NCBI GenBank assembly: GCA_015059015.1
Contig: SVBG01000009.1
Span: 1-64,000 of the forward strand
DNA from: Erysipelotrichaceae bacterium
GTDB lineage: Bacteria; Bacillota_I; Bacilli_A; ML615J-28; CAG-313
DNA length: 64,000 nucleotides
Direction of reading: 5' to 3'
The notes under the pieces were generated by a model. It did not search any database. It saw only the letters and a program-made list of their open reading frames with translations, and was not told where the DNA came from. Shown here piece after piece: positions 55,425 to 63,924 of the stretch (positions within the stretch are counted from its first letter, which is position 1; each line of letters opens with the position of its first letter). Made by a program: the position numbers and the translations under genes.

Positions 55425-55601
55425 ATGAAAACAAATATTGGTGCATATATCGCTGGTGGTATGAGTGTACTTGGAATTTGGCTTGTTTATGAAAATAAAC
55501 AAAAAATTGAAACGATGATGAAAAACATTACAGCAAAAGCTGATCAGATGCTACAAGAAATGAAATGTTGCAGTTGCAACGAAAAAGAACAAAGTTGTTA
55601 A
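55425..55601 (+). CDS. Small membrane protein with Cys-rich tail
   Basis: 58 residues from the ATG at 55425, chosen because GAGGTG lies 8 nt upstream; an in-frame ATG at 55404 precedes that site. One membrane helix (about 6-24, IGAYIAGGMSVLGIWLVYE) is followed by a basic helical part and a C-terminal CCSCNEKEQSC that could bind metal or form disulfides. It looks like the small YtxH-type membrane proteins in shape, but no family is recognised. It is bounded by terminators on both sides, so it is a unit of its own. Confidence 0.68.
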   Translation: MKTNIGAYIAGGMSVLGIWLVYENKQKIETMMKNITAKADQMLQEMKCCSCNEKEQSC

Positions 55602-55610
55602 TGTTCTTAA

Positions 55611-55640
55611 AAAAAGATAGTTTAATACTATCTTTTTTTT
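55611..55640 (+). terminator. Terminator after the small membrane protein
   Basis: AAAGATAGT pairs with ACTATCTTT around a short loop (55613-55635), followed by T. Confidence 0.88.
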
Positions 55641-55700
55641 AAAATAAAAAGAGCAATTTTAAAATTTTTTTTAATTATATAAGTGAGGAGGATAAATATA

Positions 55701-56219
55701 ATGAAAAAATATTTGATTTTATTATTGATACTTTTATGTATGTGTCTAAATGTTTCATGTAATGACGATAACTTTATTGTTAGTAGTACACCTACTTATA
55801 ATGAAACATCTAAGATGTTATTAATTGATTTAAAAGGAGCTATTAGACTTCCTAATGTTTATAGTGTAGAAGAAGGAACAATTTTAAATGAACTTATTAA
55901 TTTAGCTGGTGGACTAGAGGCCAATGCTGATGTATCTAAAATTAATCTTGCTTTTGTTTTAAGTGAAAATCAAATGATTACAATACCTTACAAAATTGAA
56001 AATGAAAGTAATAATAATGATAGTAGTGGTTTAATTAATATTAACACAGCAAGTGTTAATGAACTTTGTACATTACCAGGAATTGGTACTTCTAAAGCAA
56101 ACAATATTGTAAATTTCAGAAATACTAATGGATATTTTATGACAATAGAAGATATTAAAAAAGTAAGTGGTATTGGTGAAGAGTTATTTAATAAGATTAA
56201 AGCATATATTTGCGTTTAA
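55701..56219 (+). CDS. comEA: ComEA-like DNA-binding lipoprotein
   Basis: 172 residues from the ATG at 55701, with GAGGAGG upstream. ComEA binds incoming DNA outside the membrane in natural transformation. The lipobox-like NVSC ends the signal, so it appears lipid-anchored rather than held by a membrane helix as in B. subtilis. A SLBB-like segment (about 40-95: LIDLKGAIRLPNVYSVEEGTIL) is followed by the double helix-hairpin-helix (108-172: ININTASVNELCTLPGIG, then KKVSGIGEELFNKIKAYI). The comEC gene overlaps the end. Confidence 0.88.
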   Translation: MKKYLILLLILLCMCLNVSCNDDNFIVSSTPTYNETSKMLLIDLKGAIRLPNVYSVEEGTILNELINLAGGLEANADVSKINLAFVLSENQMITIPYKIENESNNNDSSGLININTASVNELCTLPGIGTSKANNIVNFRNTNGYFMTIEDIKKVSGIGEELFNKIKAYICV

Positions 56220-58392
56220 AAAAATTAAAAAACAAGTTCATTATTTATTATTATATGTAATAACACTTATTTATTTAATAGTAAAAAATAGTTATTTATT
56301 AGTTATTTTAATAATATTGTTATTAGTGTTATTTTTTATATATAATAGGACATTATTATATTACTCTTTATGTATTAGTTTAGTAATTGTCCCTTATATA
56401 ATAATAAATAACTGTAATTTTAATAAAATTTGTATAGATGTAGTTAATGATTATGGGAAAGTTTATAAAGTAGTTAGTTATGATGATTATGATAAAGTAT
56501 ATATAAAAATTAATAAGGTTAATTTTTTCTTTAATACAAATGATAATCTATTATCATCTGGTGATAAAGTTTATATAAAAGGAAAAGTTAAAATACTATC
56601 TAAATCACACTATGAAAATGGTTTTAATTATTATGATTATTTAAGATATCAAAATATTTATGGTCAAATTGTTATAGAAGAAGTAAAACTTATAAACAAA
56701 GGATTTGGTATTAATATTTTTCATGAAAAGGTTAATAACTATATTAGAATTAAATTTAATCCAACAAATGCACAAATTATTCAAGCTTTAATTATTGGTG
56801 AAAAGCATAATTTAGATGAAGAGTTAAATGAAGACATTAAGGGTATTGGAATAAGTCATTTGTTTGTAATATCTGGTTTACATGTTGAATTAATTAATAA
56901 AACAATTGATAAGTTTTTAACTGTTATAAAAATGAAAGAAAAGTATAAAAATATTATAATATTATTATTTCAGTTGTTTTATTATGTTTTAACAAGTTTA
57001 CTTGTTTCAATATTAAGAGTAATCATTGGTTTTGTTTTAAGTAAGTTTTTAAAAAATATTGTTAAAGAATTAACTACAATTGATAAATTATCTTTAAATG
57101 CAATAATTGTTTTATTAATAAACCCTTATAATTTATTTTCTTATAGTTTTTTACTTTCATACATGATTGTTTTTGGAATTTTATTAATAAGTCCAAAGTT
57201 AAAAAAAGAAAAAGGGATAAAGAATTTTATTATTAACAATTTATTTATATCATTTACATCTACTATTATTAGTTTACCAATTATAGTTAGAATATCATCT
57301 GATATTAATATATTATCAATTCTATTTAATTTATTTTTTATTCCATTTGTATCATATATATTGTTACCTCTTACTTTTATAGTGTTTGTTATTCCTGGTT
57401 TAGAATTTATATATAGTTTTATTGTAAATTTTTTTATTGGCGTTACAAGAGTTTTATCAAATATTGATATTTTTACGATAAGTTTTTCTTTTATACCTTT
57501 AGTGTTGGTAATTATATTTTATATATTATTTATACTTGTATTTATGAATAAAGGTTATAAATATAAGAAAATAATAAGAATTGTATTTATTTTATATATT
57601 GTATTTCTTTATTATCTTCCTTATTTTAATAATATAGAAGAGGTTTCTTTTTTAGATTTGCCTTCAGGTGACGCAACATTTATTCATACATCGTATAATA
57701 AAAAGAATATATTAATTGACACTGGTGATGTTGATGCGAGTATGATTATTTCTTTTTTAAAAACTAAAGGGGTTAAAAATCTTGATGCGGTAATTATATC
57801 ACATGGTGATAGTGATCATATTGGAGGTTTAATTAGTTTAAATAATGAATTTAAGATAAAGAGTTTATTTATTAGTTATTATGATAGTGTAAGTGTAAAT
57901 GAAATAAAGAATTATAATTTAAGTAACATACAAGTTTATTATTTAAAAGAAGGAGATGAGTTTTATATAGATAAGTTATATTTTAAAGTATTATGGCCAG
58001 GTAGTAATCAATTTGATGTTAATAATAATAGTTTAGTTATTTATAGTGAAATCTTTAATACTAGGTTTTTATTTACAGGTGATATTGAAAAAGAAGCAGA
58101 AAATGGCTTTGTAAAAAAGTATAAAAATTTATGTGTGGATGTTTTAAAAGTAGCTCATCATGGTTCTAAGACATCATCAACAATTGAGTTTTTAAACTGT
58201 GTTAAATTTACTTATGCTGTTAGTATGAATGGTTATAGTAATACATATAATTTTCCTCATAAAATAGTAGTAGACCGAATTAATGGATTAGATAATGTAA
58301 TAATGTTAAATACTCTTGATTTTGGGACAATAACATTTTACAGGAAAAATAGAAATTCACCTCTTAAGATAAAAGTGAGTTTTAATAGTTGA
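56167..58392 (+). CDS. comEC: ComEC-like DNA uptake channel
   Basis: 741 residues from the farthest GTG; the real start is uncertain because no ATG occurs early and any GTG/TTG start lies within comEA. It has about ten membrane helices. The competence domain holds the hallmark GIGISHLFVISGLHVEL (near residue 225). The C-terminal MBL domain (from about 490: FLDLPSGDATFIHTS) carries SHGDSDHIGG and LFTGDIE and HHGSKTS, so the presumed nuclease site is intact. Together with ComEA it forms the DNA import step. Pilus genes are not in the window. Confidence 0.92.
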   Translation: MVLVKSYLIRLKHIFAFKKIKKQVHYLLLYVITLIYLIVKNSYLLVILIILLLVLFFIYNRTLLYYSLCISLVIVPYIIINNCNFNKICIDVVNDYGKVYKVVSYDDYDKVYIKINKVNFFFNTNDNLLSSGDKVYIKGKVKILSKSHYENGFNYYDYLRYQNIYGQIVIEEVKLINKGFGINIFHEKVNNYIRIKFNPTNAQIIQALIIGEKHNLDEELNEDIKGIGISHLFVISGLHVELINKTIDKFLTVIKMKEKYKNIIILLFQLFYYVLTSLLVSILRVIIGFVLSKFLKNIVKELTTIDKLSLNAIIVLLINPYNLFSYSFLLSYMIVFGILLISPKLKKEKGIKNFIINNLFISFTSTIISLPIIVRISSDINILSILFNLFFIPFVSYILLPLTFIVFVIPGLEFIYSFIVNFFIGVTRVLSNIDIFTISFSFIPLVLVIIFYILFILVFMNKGYKYKKIIRIVFILYIVFLYYLPYFNNIEEVSFLDLPSGDATFIHTSYNKKNILIDTGDVDASMIISFLKTKGVKNLDAVIISHGDSDHIGGLISLNNEFKIKSLFISYYDSVSVNEIKNYNLSNIQVYYLKEGDEFYIDKLYFKVLWPGSNQFDVNNNSLVIYSEIFNTRFLFTGDIEKEAENGFVKKYKNLCVDVLKVAHHGSKTSSTIEFLNCVKFTYAVSMNGYSNTYNFPHKIVVDRINGLDNVIMLNTLDFGTITFYRKNRNSPLKIKVSFNS

Positions 58393-58491
58393 ATGAAATT
58401 AGTAATATTTTTAAATAAATAGTTTCTTTTACTTGTTTATTGGTTAATTTTATGATATAATAAACGCGTGAATTCCTCGGAGGTGAAAATA

Positions 58492-58755
58492 ATGGCAAAC
58501 ATTAAACAACAAATTAAACGAGATATTACAAATAAGAAAAGAAATGAATTAAATAGCTCATTTGATTCATCTGTTAAAACTGCTATGAAAGCTTTCGAAG
58601 TAGCTGTTGAAGCAGGAAACAAAGAAGAAGCTACAAAAGCTTATCAATTCTTATGTAAGAAATTAGACAAATCTGTTACTAAGGGTGTACATAACAAAAA
58701 ATATGTTGCTCGTCAAAAATCTCGTTGTGCTAAAGCTTTAAATAAATTAGCATAA
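58492..58755 (+). CDS. rpsT: 30S ribosomal protein S20
   Basis: 87 residues from the ATG at 58492, with GGAGGTG 8 nt upstream; an in-frame ATG at 58468 precedes that site. All-helical, lysine-rich protein with the S20 pattern MANIKQQIKRD...NKKRNELNSS, and C-terminal KGVHNKKYVARQKSRCAKALNKLA. Binds 16S rRNA early in assembly. Near comEC and holA, the usual Bacillota position. Confidence 0.95.
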   Translation: MANIKQQIKRDITNKKRNELNSSFDSSVKTAMKAFEVAVEAGNKEEATKAYQFLCKKLDKSVTKGVHNKKYVARQKSRCAKALNKLA

Positions 58756-58770
58756 TTAAATAAGAAATCT

Positions 58771-58800
58771 AGACCTTTAAGGCGCCTTAAAGGTCTTTTT
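58771..58800 (+). terminator. Terminator after rpsT
   Basis: Near-perfect palindrome AGACCTTTAA...TTAAAGGTCT (58771-58796) around GGCGCC, then T tract. Confidence 0.92.
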
Positions 58801-58860
58801 CTTATTTTAAATAGTTATAAAATATAGTATTATATAAAAAAAAGGTTAAAATCTCGTTTT

Positions 58861-58895
58861 TTGACAGTGACAAATAATATTGTTTATGTTAAAAT
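58861..58895 (+). promoter_or_regulatory. Promoter of the XRE regulator gene
   Basis: Two overlapping -35 choices, TTGACA (58861-58866) and GTGACA (58867-58872). The second stands 17 bp from TAAAAT (58890-58895). Confidence 0.6.
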
Positions 58896-58927
58896 GATTA
58901 TGTAAGAAATTTAAAAAGGAGAGAAAA

Positions 58928-59539
58928 ATGTTTATTGGCGAAATTATTTTACAAAGAAGAAGAGAATTACAAATGACTCAAAAACAGTTAGCAGAAAAAT
59001 TGAATGTTACTGATCGAACTGTTTCAAGATGGGAATGCGGAGTAAATCTACCAGATGTAGAGATGCTTAAAACTATTTCAATAGTACTTGATGTTGAGAT
59101 TAAATATTTCTATGAGGACGTAAAAGAAAAAGAAATTAATCAAACAGAAGAATATGATTATGATAGAATTAAGAAATTTAAAATTCAATTAATTGTTCCG
59201 TTTATATTAATTTCAATATCAATTATTATGACTATTATAGTGAAATTTATAATATTAGAAATTTCTGCTACACTTGGATTATTCTCAAATATCCATCATA
59301 TGATTGATTATGTATTTGATTCTGGAACAGTTAATAAATTATATATATTGATGATTTTATTAATAGTATCATTCATAATAACTGTAGTTTCCTATGGATT
59401 GTATTTAAAAAGTTCTATTTCATTTAAGTATTTCTATAAAGAGAAAATGTTTAAAAAAGTGTATATTGATATTTATAAGAAAAATATGATATTATATTTC
59501 ATTTTATTTGGATTATCAATTTGTTGTTTCTTTATTTAA
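58928..59539 (+). CDS. XRE family regulator with C-terminal membrane helices
   Basis: 203 residues. The N-terminal helix-turn-helix (1-65: GEIILQRRRELQMTQKQLAEKLNVTDRTVSRWECGVNLPDV) is a classic Cro/C1-type domain. After a charged link, three or four membrane helices follow (about 85-110, 140-163, 185-203). Such membrane-tethered XRE proteins are frequent in gut Bacillota, and their signals are unknown. AAAGGAG precedes the ATG. It has its own promoter and terminator. It lies between rpsT and holA, a place where other Bacillota have no regulator, so it is likely an insertion in the locus. Confidence 0.85.
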   Translation: MFIGEIILQRRRELQMTQKQLAEKLNVTDRTVSRWECGVNLPDVEMLKTISIVLDVEIKYFYEDVKEKEINQTEEYDYDRIKKFKIQLIVPFILISISIIMTIIVKFIILEISATLGLFSNIHHMIDYVFDSGTVNKLYILMILLIVSFIITVVSYGLYLKSSISFKYFYKEKMFKKVYIDIYKKNMILYFILFGLSICCFFI

Positions 59540-59546
59540 TGATTTT

Positions 59547-59572
59547 AGTCTTCAATTATGAAGACTTTTTCT
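59547..59572 (+). terminator. Terminator after the XRE gene
   Basis: AGTCTTCA (59547-59554) pairs with TGAAGACT (59559-59566), 4-nt loop, T tract. Confidence 0.88.
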
Positions 59573-59587
59573 TTTTAAAAAATGAAA

Positions 59588-59611
59588 AACTACTTCAAGA
59601 AGAAGTAGTTT
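59588..59611 (-). terminator. Terminator of holA
   Basis: AAACTACTTC pairs with GAAGTAGTTT (59588-59597 with 59602-59611); on the minus strand a T run follows. It overlaps the holA stop. Confidence 0.8.
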
Positions 59612-60575
59612 AGTTGTTAAGTTGTAGTAAGATAAGTTCAATGCCAATGTTTTTATCAATTTTACCTGATTTAATTTTAAAGTCTAGATCTGCCATTTTT
59701 ATTACATAGTTTTCTAAATCTTCAATTCTAAAGTTTTTAGCATCTTTTACGATATAATATGCTCTACTTGATGATACATTGTATAGTCTTGAAATATCAT
59801 GTTGGCTATATCCTGCTTTTAATAGTTTAGCAGTTGTAAGAAGATCTTTGAATGAGTTGGAAATCATTGCGATAACACCACCAATGTCTTTTGTTTGAAG
59901 AGCAAGTGTTTGATAGATTTTGTTTGTTTTGATTAAGTCTTTTGCGATAATAGCTTTGATTAGATTAAAAATTTCTTTACTTAAATCTTTTGTTACAAGA
60001 AGCTTTACCACTTGTTCATCGATAAGACCTGAGTCTCCAACATAATTCATAATTTTATCTAGTTCATTTACCATTCTTACTTGGTCTGAATTGATATATT
60101 CTAAGAATAGGTTGATTGCGCTATCTTTAATTTCAATATTACGTGATGCGCATGTTCTTGTAATCCAACCCTTGATTTCAATTTCCTCAGAATCTGAATA
60201 ATCAATAATCATAGCATAGTTTTTTAATGCTTTGTAAACTTCATTTGCTGGATTTGGTGTGATGTTGGTTGCATTAATAATAATGATGCTTGTGTCAACT
60301 GGTTTCTTTAAGTATTTGATAAAGTTTTTAGCATCATTTGCAATTTCACCTTTTGTAGTTAAGAAAGTTGGATTTCTTAAGATTATGATTTTTAAATCTT
60401 CTAAGAATGGAAGTGTACAAGCATCTTCTAAAACTCTACTAAATGATGTTTGTTCCATATCATATTTGATAACTGAAACTTGTTGTTTGTCATAACTTGA
60501 TATGATACGAGAAATTCTATTTTGAATAAAGATTTCTGCTGTGCCTGTGAATAAATATAAGTTTTCATCAACCAT
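59610..60575 (-). CDS. holA: DNA polymerase III subunit delta
   Basis: 321 residues, full length. Clamp-loader subunit that opens the sliding clamp. The N-terminal pattern NLYLFTGTAEIFIQNRISRII and LEDACTLPFLEDLKIIILRNP is that of the delta family (YqeN), then the helical lid and C-terminal collar domain (DIGGVIAMISNSFKDLL, DLEYVIKMADLDFKIKSGKID-like). GGAGA lies before the ATG on the minus strand. It usually lies between comEC and rpsT on the same strand as rpsT in Bacillota; here it is on the opposite strand and beyond the XRE gene, so the locus has been rearranged. Confidence 0.94.
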   Translation of the reverse strand: MVDENLYLFTGTAEIFIQNRISRIISSYDKQQVSVIKYDMEQTSFSRVLEDACTLPFLEDLKIIILRNPTFLTTKGEIANDAKNFIKYLKKPVDTSIIIINATNITPNPANEVYKALKNYAMIIDYSDSEEIEIKGWITRTCASRNIEIKDSAINLFLEYINSDQVRMVNELDKIMNYVGDSGLIDEQVVKLLVTKDLSKEIFNLIKAIIAKDLIKTNKIYQTLALQTKDIGGVIAMISNSFKDLLTTAKLLKAGYSQHDISRLYNVSSSRAYYIVKDAKNFRIEDLENYVIKMADLDFKIKSGKIDKNIGIELILLQLNN

Positions 60576-60681
60576 TTTATTACATCTCCTATTAAATATA
60601 TTATATCATATTTTCTAAAAATAAAAAAGTAAAGTGTATAAAAGTTAAAAAAAAGCACTAAAATAATATGAGGTGATATAT

Positions 60682-61725
60682 ATGGAAAATCAAAAAATAA
60701 ACTTTTCTTTAAGAACTGATTTAGCTTATGATAGTGTTAAAAGCTATGAATCAAGTGTAATAAATGGTTTAATTGAAACAAAAGAAGTTATTAAAGGTGT
60801 TGAAATTACTAAGCATATTGTTAAAGAACAAGCTCGTGAAATACTTAACAAAGCTCCTGGAATTTATTATACAATTGATATAAATGAGCAAAATTATCAT
60901 GATCATAATATATCTAAAGATATAGAAAATATTGTTGCGGGGGTGCTTTTAGAGCTAATTGAAAGTAGAAATTTAAAGGGTAAAAATGCACTTGTTGTAG
61001 GGCTTGGTAATGCTAATATTACACCTGATGCGATAGGGCCATATGTTGTTGATAACATTGTTGTGACTAGACATTTGGATTTAAATGAAGAATTGCATAG
61101 TGGTTATAGTGTTGTTTCTGCGATTAGTCCAGGTGTTATGGGGACTACTGGGATTGAGACATATGATATTATCGAAGCTGTAAGAAATAAGATTAATATT
61201 GATTATATTATTGTAGTTGATGCATTATGTTCATCTAGTATTGCACGTGTTAATAAAACGATTCAAATAACTGATACAGGGATTCAACCAGGCTCAGGGG
61301 TAGGAAATAAACGTAAAGAAATCTCGTTCAATACAATGCGAATTCCAGTGTTTGCAGTTGGAATTCCGACAGTTGTTGATGCTGTAACTATAGCAAGTAA
61401 TACGTTAGATTATGTTATAAAGTATCTAAATTTGGAATATAATAATATGGTGTCAAGTGTTAATAAATTATCACCAAATGGAATTGGTATAGAGTATGAC
61501 AATGTTGAAGAACCTAATAGCGATGTAAAAGAGCATTTTTTAGGTCAAATTGGTTTATTAAATCAAGAAGAATTAAAAGTATTGTTTCAAGATGTTTTAA
61601 CACCTAATGGATATAATTTAATGGTCACAAGTAAAGATATTGATGCAGAAGTAGAAGATTTATCTAAAATTGTTGCATGGGGAATCAATAAAGCTTTACA
61701 TGAAAATTTTATGGAGGAGATATAG
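60682..61725 (+). CDS. gpr: Spore germination protease Gpr
   Basis: 347 residues from the ATG at 60682, with GAGGTG upstream. Gpr degrades small acid-soluble spore proteins at germination. Its zymogen-type N-terminus carries FSLRTDLAYDS (auto-processing region), then GLGNANITPDAIGP, SAISPGVMGTTGIETYDII and DALCSSSIARVNKTIQ with the Asp of the active site, and GSGVGNKRKEIS. The gene is full length and intact, implying a selective reason to keep it. A sigma-G-type promoter is not clear (GTATA at 60636-60640 only). The 61725 gene overlaps its stop. Confidence 0.95.
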   Translation: MENQKINFSLRTDLAYDSVKSYESSVINGLIETKEVIKGVEITKHIVKEQAREILNKAPGIYYTIDINEQNYHDHNISKDIENIVAGVLLELIESRNLKGKNALVVGLGNANITPDAIGPYVVDNIVVTRHLDLNEELHSGYSVVSAISPGVMGTTGIETYDIIEAVRNKINIDYIIVVDALCSSSIARVNKTIQITDTGIQPGSGVGNKRKEISFNTMRIPVFAVGIPTVVDAVTIASNTLDYVIKYLNLEYNNMVSSVNKLSPNGIGIEYDNVEEPNSDVKEHFLGQIGLLNQEELKVLFQDVLTPNGYNLMVTSKDIDAEVEDLSKIVAWGINKALHENFMEEI

Positions 61726-61982
61726 TGAGGAAAGTATTTGTTTTAGTTTGTATATTTTTTGTCTTTTTATTTGGTTTAACAATAGGTGGTAATTTTAATA
61801 AAGGAACTAGTCAGTTGTTTGAGGAATCTAAAAATCAATTTGAAAGTGAAATTACCACCCCAAATAATAATTATAACAGTGTGACCCTTGTTCCAGATGG
61901 AAATTTAATAAATAAAACAGCTAAAAAAGTAGAGAGAGTTATTGATAATGTTATAGATAAGTTATTCTCTTTTTTGACATAA
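61725..61982 (+). CDS. Small membrane protein, YqxA-like by position
   Basis: 85 residues, GTG start whose G is the last base of the gpr stop codon; GGAGG lies 6-10 nt before it. One N-terminal membrane helix (about 4-22: FVLVCIFFVFLFGLTIGG), a polar Asn/Ser-rich stretch and an amphipathic C-terminal helix. In B. subtilis the order is gpr-spoIIP-yqxA; here spoIIP is missing and this protein follows gpr directly. Shape and position fit YqxA (DUF3679), but the sequence match is weak. Confidence 0.62.
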   Translation: MRKVFVLVCIFFVFLFGLTIGGNFNKGTSQLFEESKNQFESEITTPNNNYNSVTLVPDGNLINKTAKKVERVIDNVIDKLFSFLT

Positions 61983-61988
61983 AGTGTT

Positions 61989-62026
61989 AAATCTTAAAAA
62001 AGTAAATCTTTTTTAAGATTTTTTTA
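61989..62026 (+). terminator. Terminator after the gpr operon
   Basis: AAATCTTAAAAAA (61989-62001) pairs with TTTTTTAAGATTT (62009-62021), 7-nt loop, T tract. Confidence 0.9.
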
Positions 62027-62105
62027 AATTAAAAAAAGCAATTTTGGGTAGTTTTGCTAATTATATAAGTGAAGAGATTTATTTGATAAAAAATGGTAAT
62101 TGTTC

Positions 62106-62134
62106 TTGCAATAAAGTTAATTTTTTGGTATAAT
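62106..62134 (+). promoter_or_regulatory. pgsA promoter
   Basis: TTGCAA (62106-62111), 17-bp spacer, TATAAT (62129-62134), extended -10 TGGTATAAT. Confidence 0.85.
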
Positions 62135-62154
62135 ATACTAAAAGAGGTGCGAAT

Positions 62155-62850
62155 ATGAATTTACCAAATAAATTATCATTAATTAGAATTTTATTAATAC
62201 CTGTCATTATGATTGTGTATAGTATTGAACCACTTAGAAATCAAATGGTATTTGAGGGAGCATATCATTTATCAGTTTGTAACTTGATTATTATGATTCT
62301 TGCTATTGCAGGTGCATTAACTGATTTATTTGATGGGAAATATGCAAGAAAACATAATTTAGTTACTGATTTAGGAAAGTTTTTAGATCCACTTGCTGAT
62401 AAATTATTAGTTCTTACTTTGTTAATAATAATTTATGATCAATGTAATTATTATGGTGCATTATATTATTTAGATACTGGTGGTAAAGAATTAGAACAAT
62501 TGTTAAGATGGTGGATGGTTTTAATTATTTTAGCTCGTGAGTTTATGGTTACTGGAATTAGACTTGTGGCTGCGGGAAAAAAACAAGTTATTGCTGCTAG
62601 TTGGTATGGAAAAGTAAAAACTACTTTACAATTTGTAACATTAATTATTTTACTTGCAGGTTGTGCAGTGTTAGAAAATCCTAATAATGGTGATTTAGTT
62701 CCTTATGAACCAATATATGTAATATTTGTAAATATTTTAATTATTGCAACACTTACTGTTACTATACTTAGTGGTTATGATTATATTGTTAAAAACCTTG
62801 ATAATTTAAAAGACAATACTTATAAGAAGAAAAATAAATCTCAAAAATAA
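62155..62850 (+). CDS. pgsA: CDP-diacylglycerol-glycerol-3-phosphate 3-phosphatidyltransferase
   Basis: 231 residues. Makes phosphatidylglycerol phosphate from CDP-diacylglycerol and glycerol-3-phosphate at the membrane. The CDP-alcohol phosphotransferase motif DG-AR-G-D-D is complete: DGKYARKHNLVTDLGKFLDP then LAD, residues about 60-83. Four to six membrane helices. Slightly longer than B. subtilis PgsA because of a loop near residues 105-120. pgsA next to recA is the usual Bacillota order (cinA is absent between). Confidence 0.94.
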   Translation: MNLPNKLSLIRILLIPVIMIVYSIEPLRNQMVFEGAYHLSVCNLIIMILAIAGALTDLFDGKYARKHNLVTDLGKFLDPLADKLLVLTLLIIIYDQCNYYGALYYLDTGGKELEQLLRWWMVLIILAREFMVTGIRLVAAGKKQVIAASWYGKVKTTLQFVTLIILLAGCAVLENPNNGDLVPYEPIYVIFVNILIIATLTVTILSGYDYIVKNLDNLKDNTYKKKNKSQK

Positions 62851-62866
62851 TTAAAGGAGAGAAAAT

Positions 62867-63904
62867 ATGGCAGAACGAAAAAGTGCTAAACAACTTCAAA
62901 TTGATGAAGTTGAACAAAATGGAAAAAAAGATGAAAGAGAAAAGGCATTAGCAGAAACGTTTAAAACTATTGAAAAGACATATGGTAAAGGGTCTGTAAT
63001 GCGTCTTGGTGATGTAGTTGATGAAAAGGTAGAAGTTATTCCTTCAGGTTCAATTACTCTTGATGCTGCAATGGGTGTTGGTGGTTATCCAAAGGGAAGA
63101 ATTATTGAAATCTTTGGACCTGAATCAAGTGGTAAAACTACTTTTGCTTTACATGCAATTGCTGAAGCACAAAAACTTGGTGGTTATGCAGCGTTCGTAG
63201 ATGCAGAACATGCACTTGATCCTACTTATGCAAAAGCTCTTGGTGTTGATATTGATAATTTAATCGTATCACAACCTGATGATGGCGAACAAGCATTAGA
63301 AATTGTTGAAGCATTAGTTAGAAGTAATGTTATTTCAATTATTGTTATTGACTCAGTTGCTGCACTTGTGCCTAAAGCTGAAATTGAAGGTGATATGGGA
63401 GCAAGTCATGTAGGTCTTCAAGCAAGACTTATGTCTCAAGCAATGAGAAAACTTGCAGGTGTTATTAATAAGAGTAAAACTGTCGCAATCTTTATTAATC
63501 AAATTCGTGAAAAAGTTGGTGTATTATTTGGCAGTCCTGAAACAACTTCGGGTGGTCGTGCTTTAAAATTCTATTCAACTATTCGTTTAGATATTAGACG
63601 TGTTGATCAAATTAAAGATGGTACTGAGCCTATTGGTAACCTTACAAGAATTAAGATTGTTAAAAATAAAGTAGCACCTCCATTTAGAACTGCTGAAGTT
63701 GATTTAATTTACGGAAAAGGTATCTCTAAAGAAGGAGAACTTTTAGATCTTGCAGTTAAATATGATATCATTGATAAGAGTGGTGCTTGGTTCTCATATA
63801 AAGGAGAACGACTTGGACAAGGTCGTGAAAACGTTAAAGAAATGCTTAGAACTAATCCAAATCTTGAAAGTGAAATTGAAAAACTAGTAAGAGAAGCATT
63901 ATAA
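62867..63904 (+). CDS. recA: Recombinase RecA
   Basis: 345 residues, full length. Strand-exchange ATPase of homologous recombination and SOS induction. Walker [10 protein letters not shown] near residue 82, with [36 protein letters not shown], the L2 loop region [26 protein letters not shown]. The C-terminus ends REAL with few acidic residues. AAAGGAG precedes the ATG. No LexA-type box is evident in the 16-bp gap to pgsA, so transcription from the pgsA promoter is likely. Confidence 0.98.
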   Translation: MAERKSAKQLQIDEVEQNGKKDEREKALAETFKTIEKTYGKGSVMRLGDVVDEKVEVIPSGSITLDAAMGVGGYPKGRIIEIFGPESSGKTTFALHAIAEAQKLGGYAAFVDAEHALDPTYAKALGVDIDNLIVSQPDDGEQALEIVEALVRSNVISIIVIDSVAALVPKAEIEGDMGASHVGLQARLMSQAMRKLAGVINKSKTVAIFINQIREKVGVLFGSPETTSGGRALKFYSTIRLDIRRVDQIKDGTEPIGNLTRIKIVKNKVAPPFRTAEVDLIYGKGISKEGELLDLAVKYDIIDKSGAWFSYKGERLGQGRENVKEMLRTNPNLESEIEKLVREAL

Positions 63905-63924
63905 AAATAGAAAGAGAAATTAAT

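Noticed and set aside
58437-58622. 61-codon minus-strand frame over rpsT
   Set aside because: Shadow of S20 and its leader; no promoter or ribosome site.
60636-60665. Sigma-G type promoter for gpr
   Set aside because: GTATA is present but the -10 (CACTAAA region) has at least two mismatches to the expected CATNNTA; not convincing.
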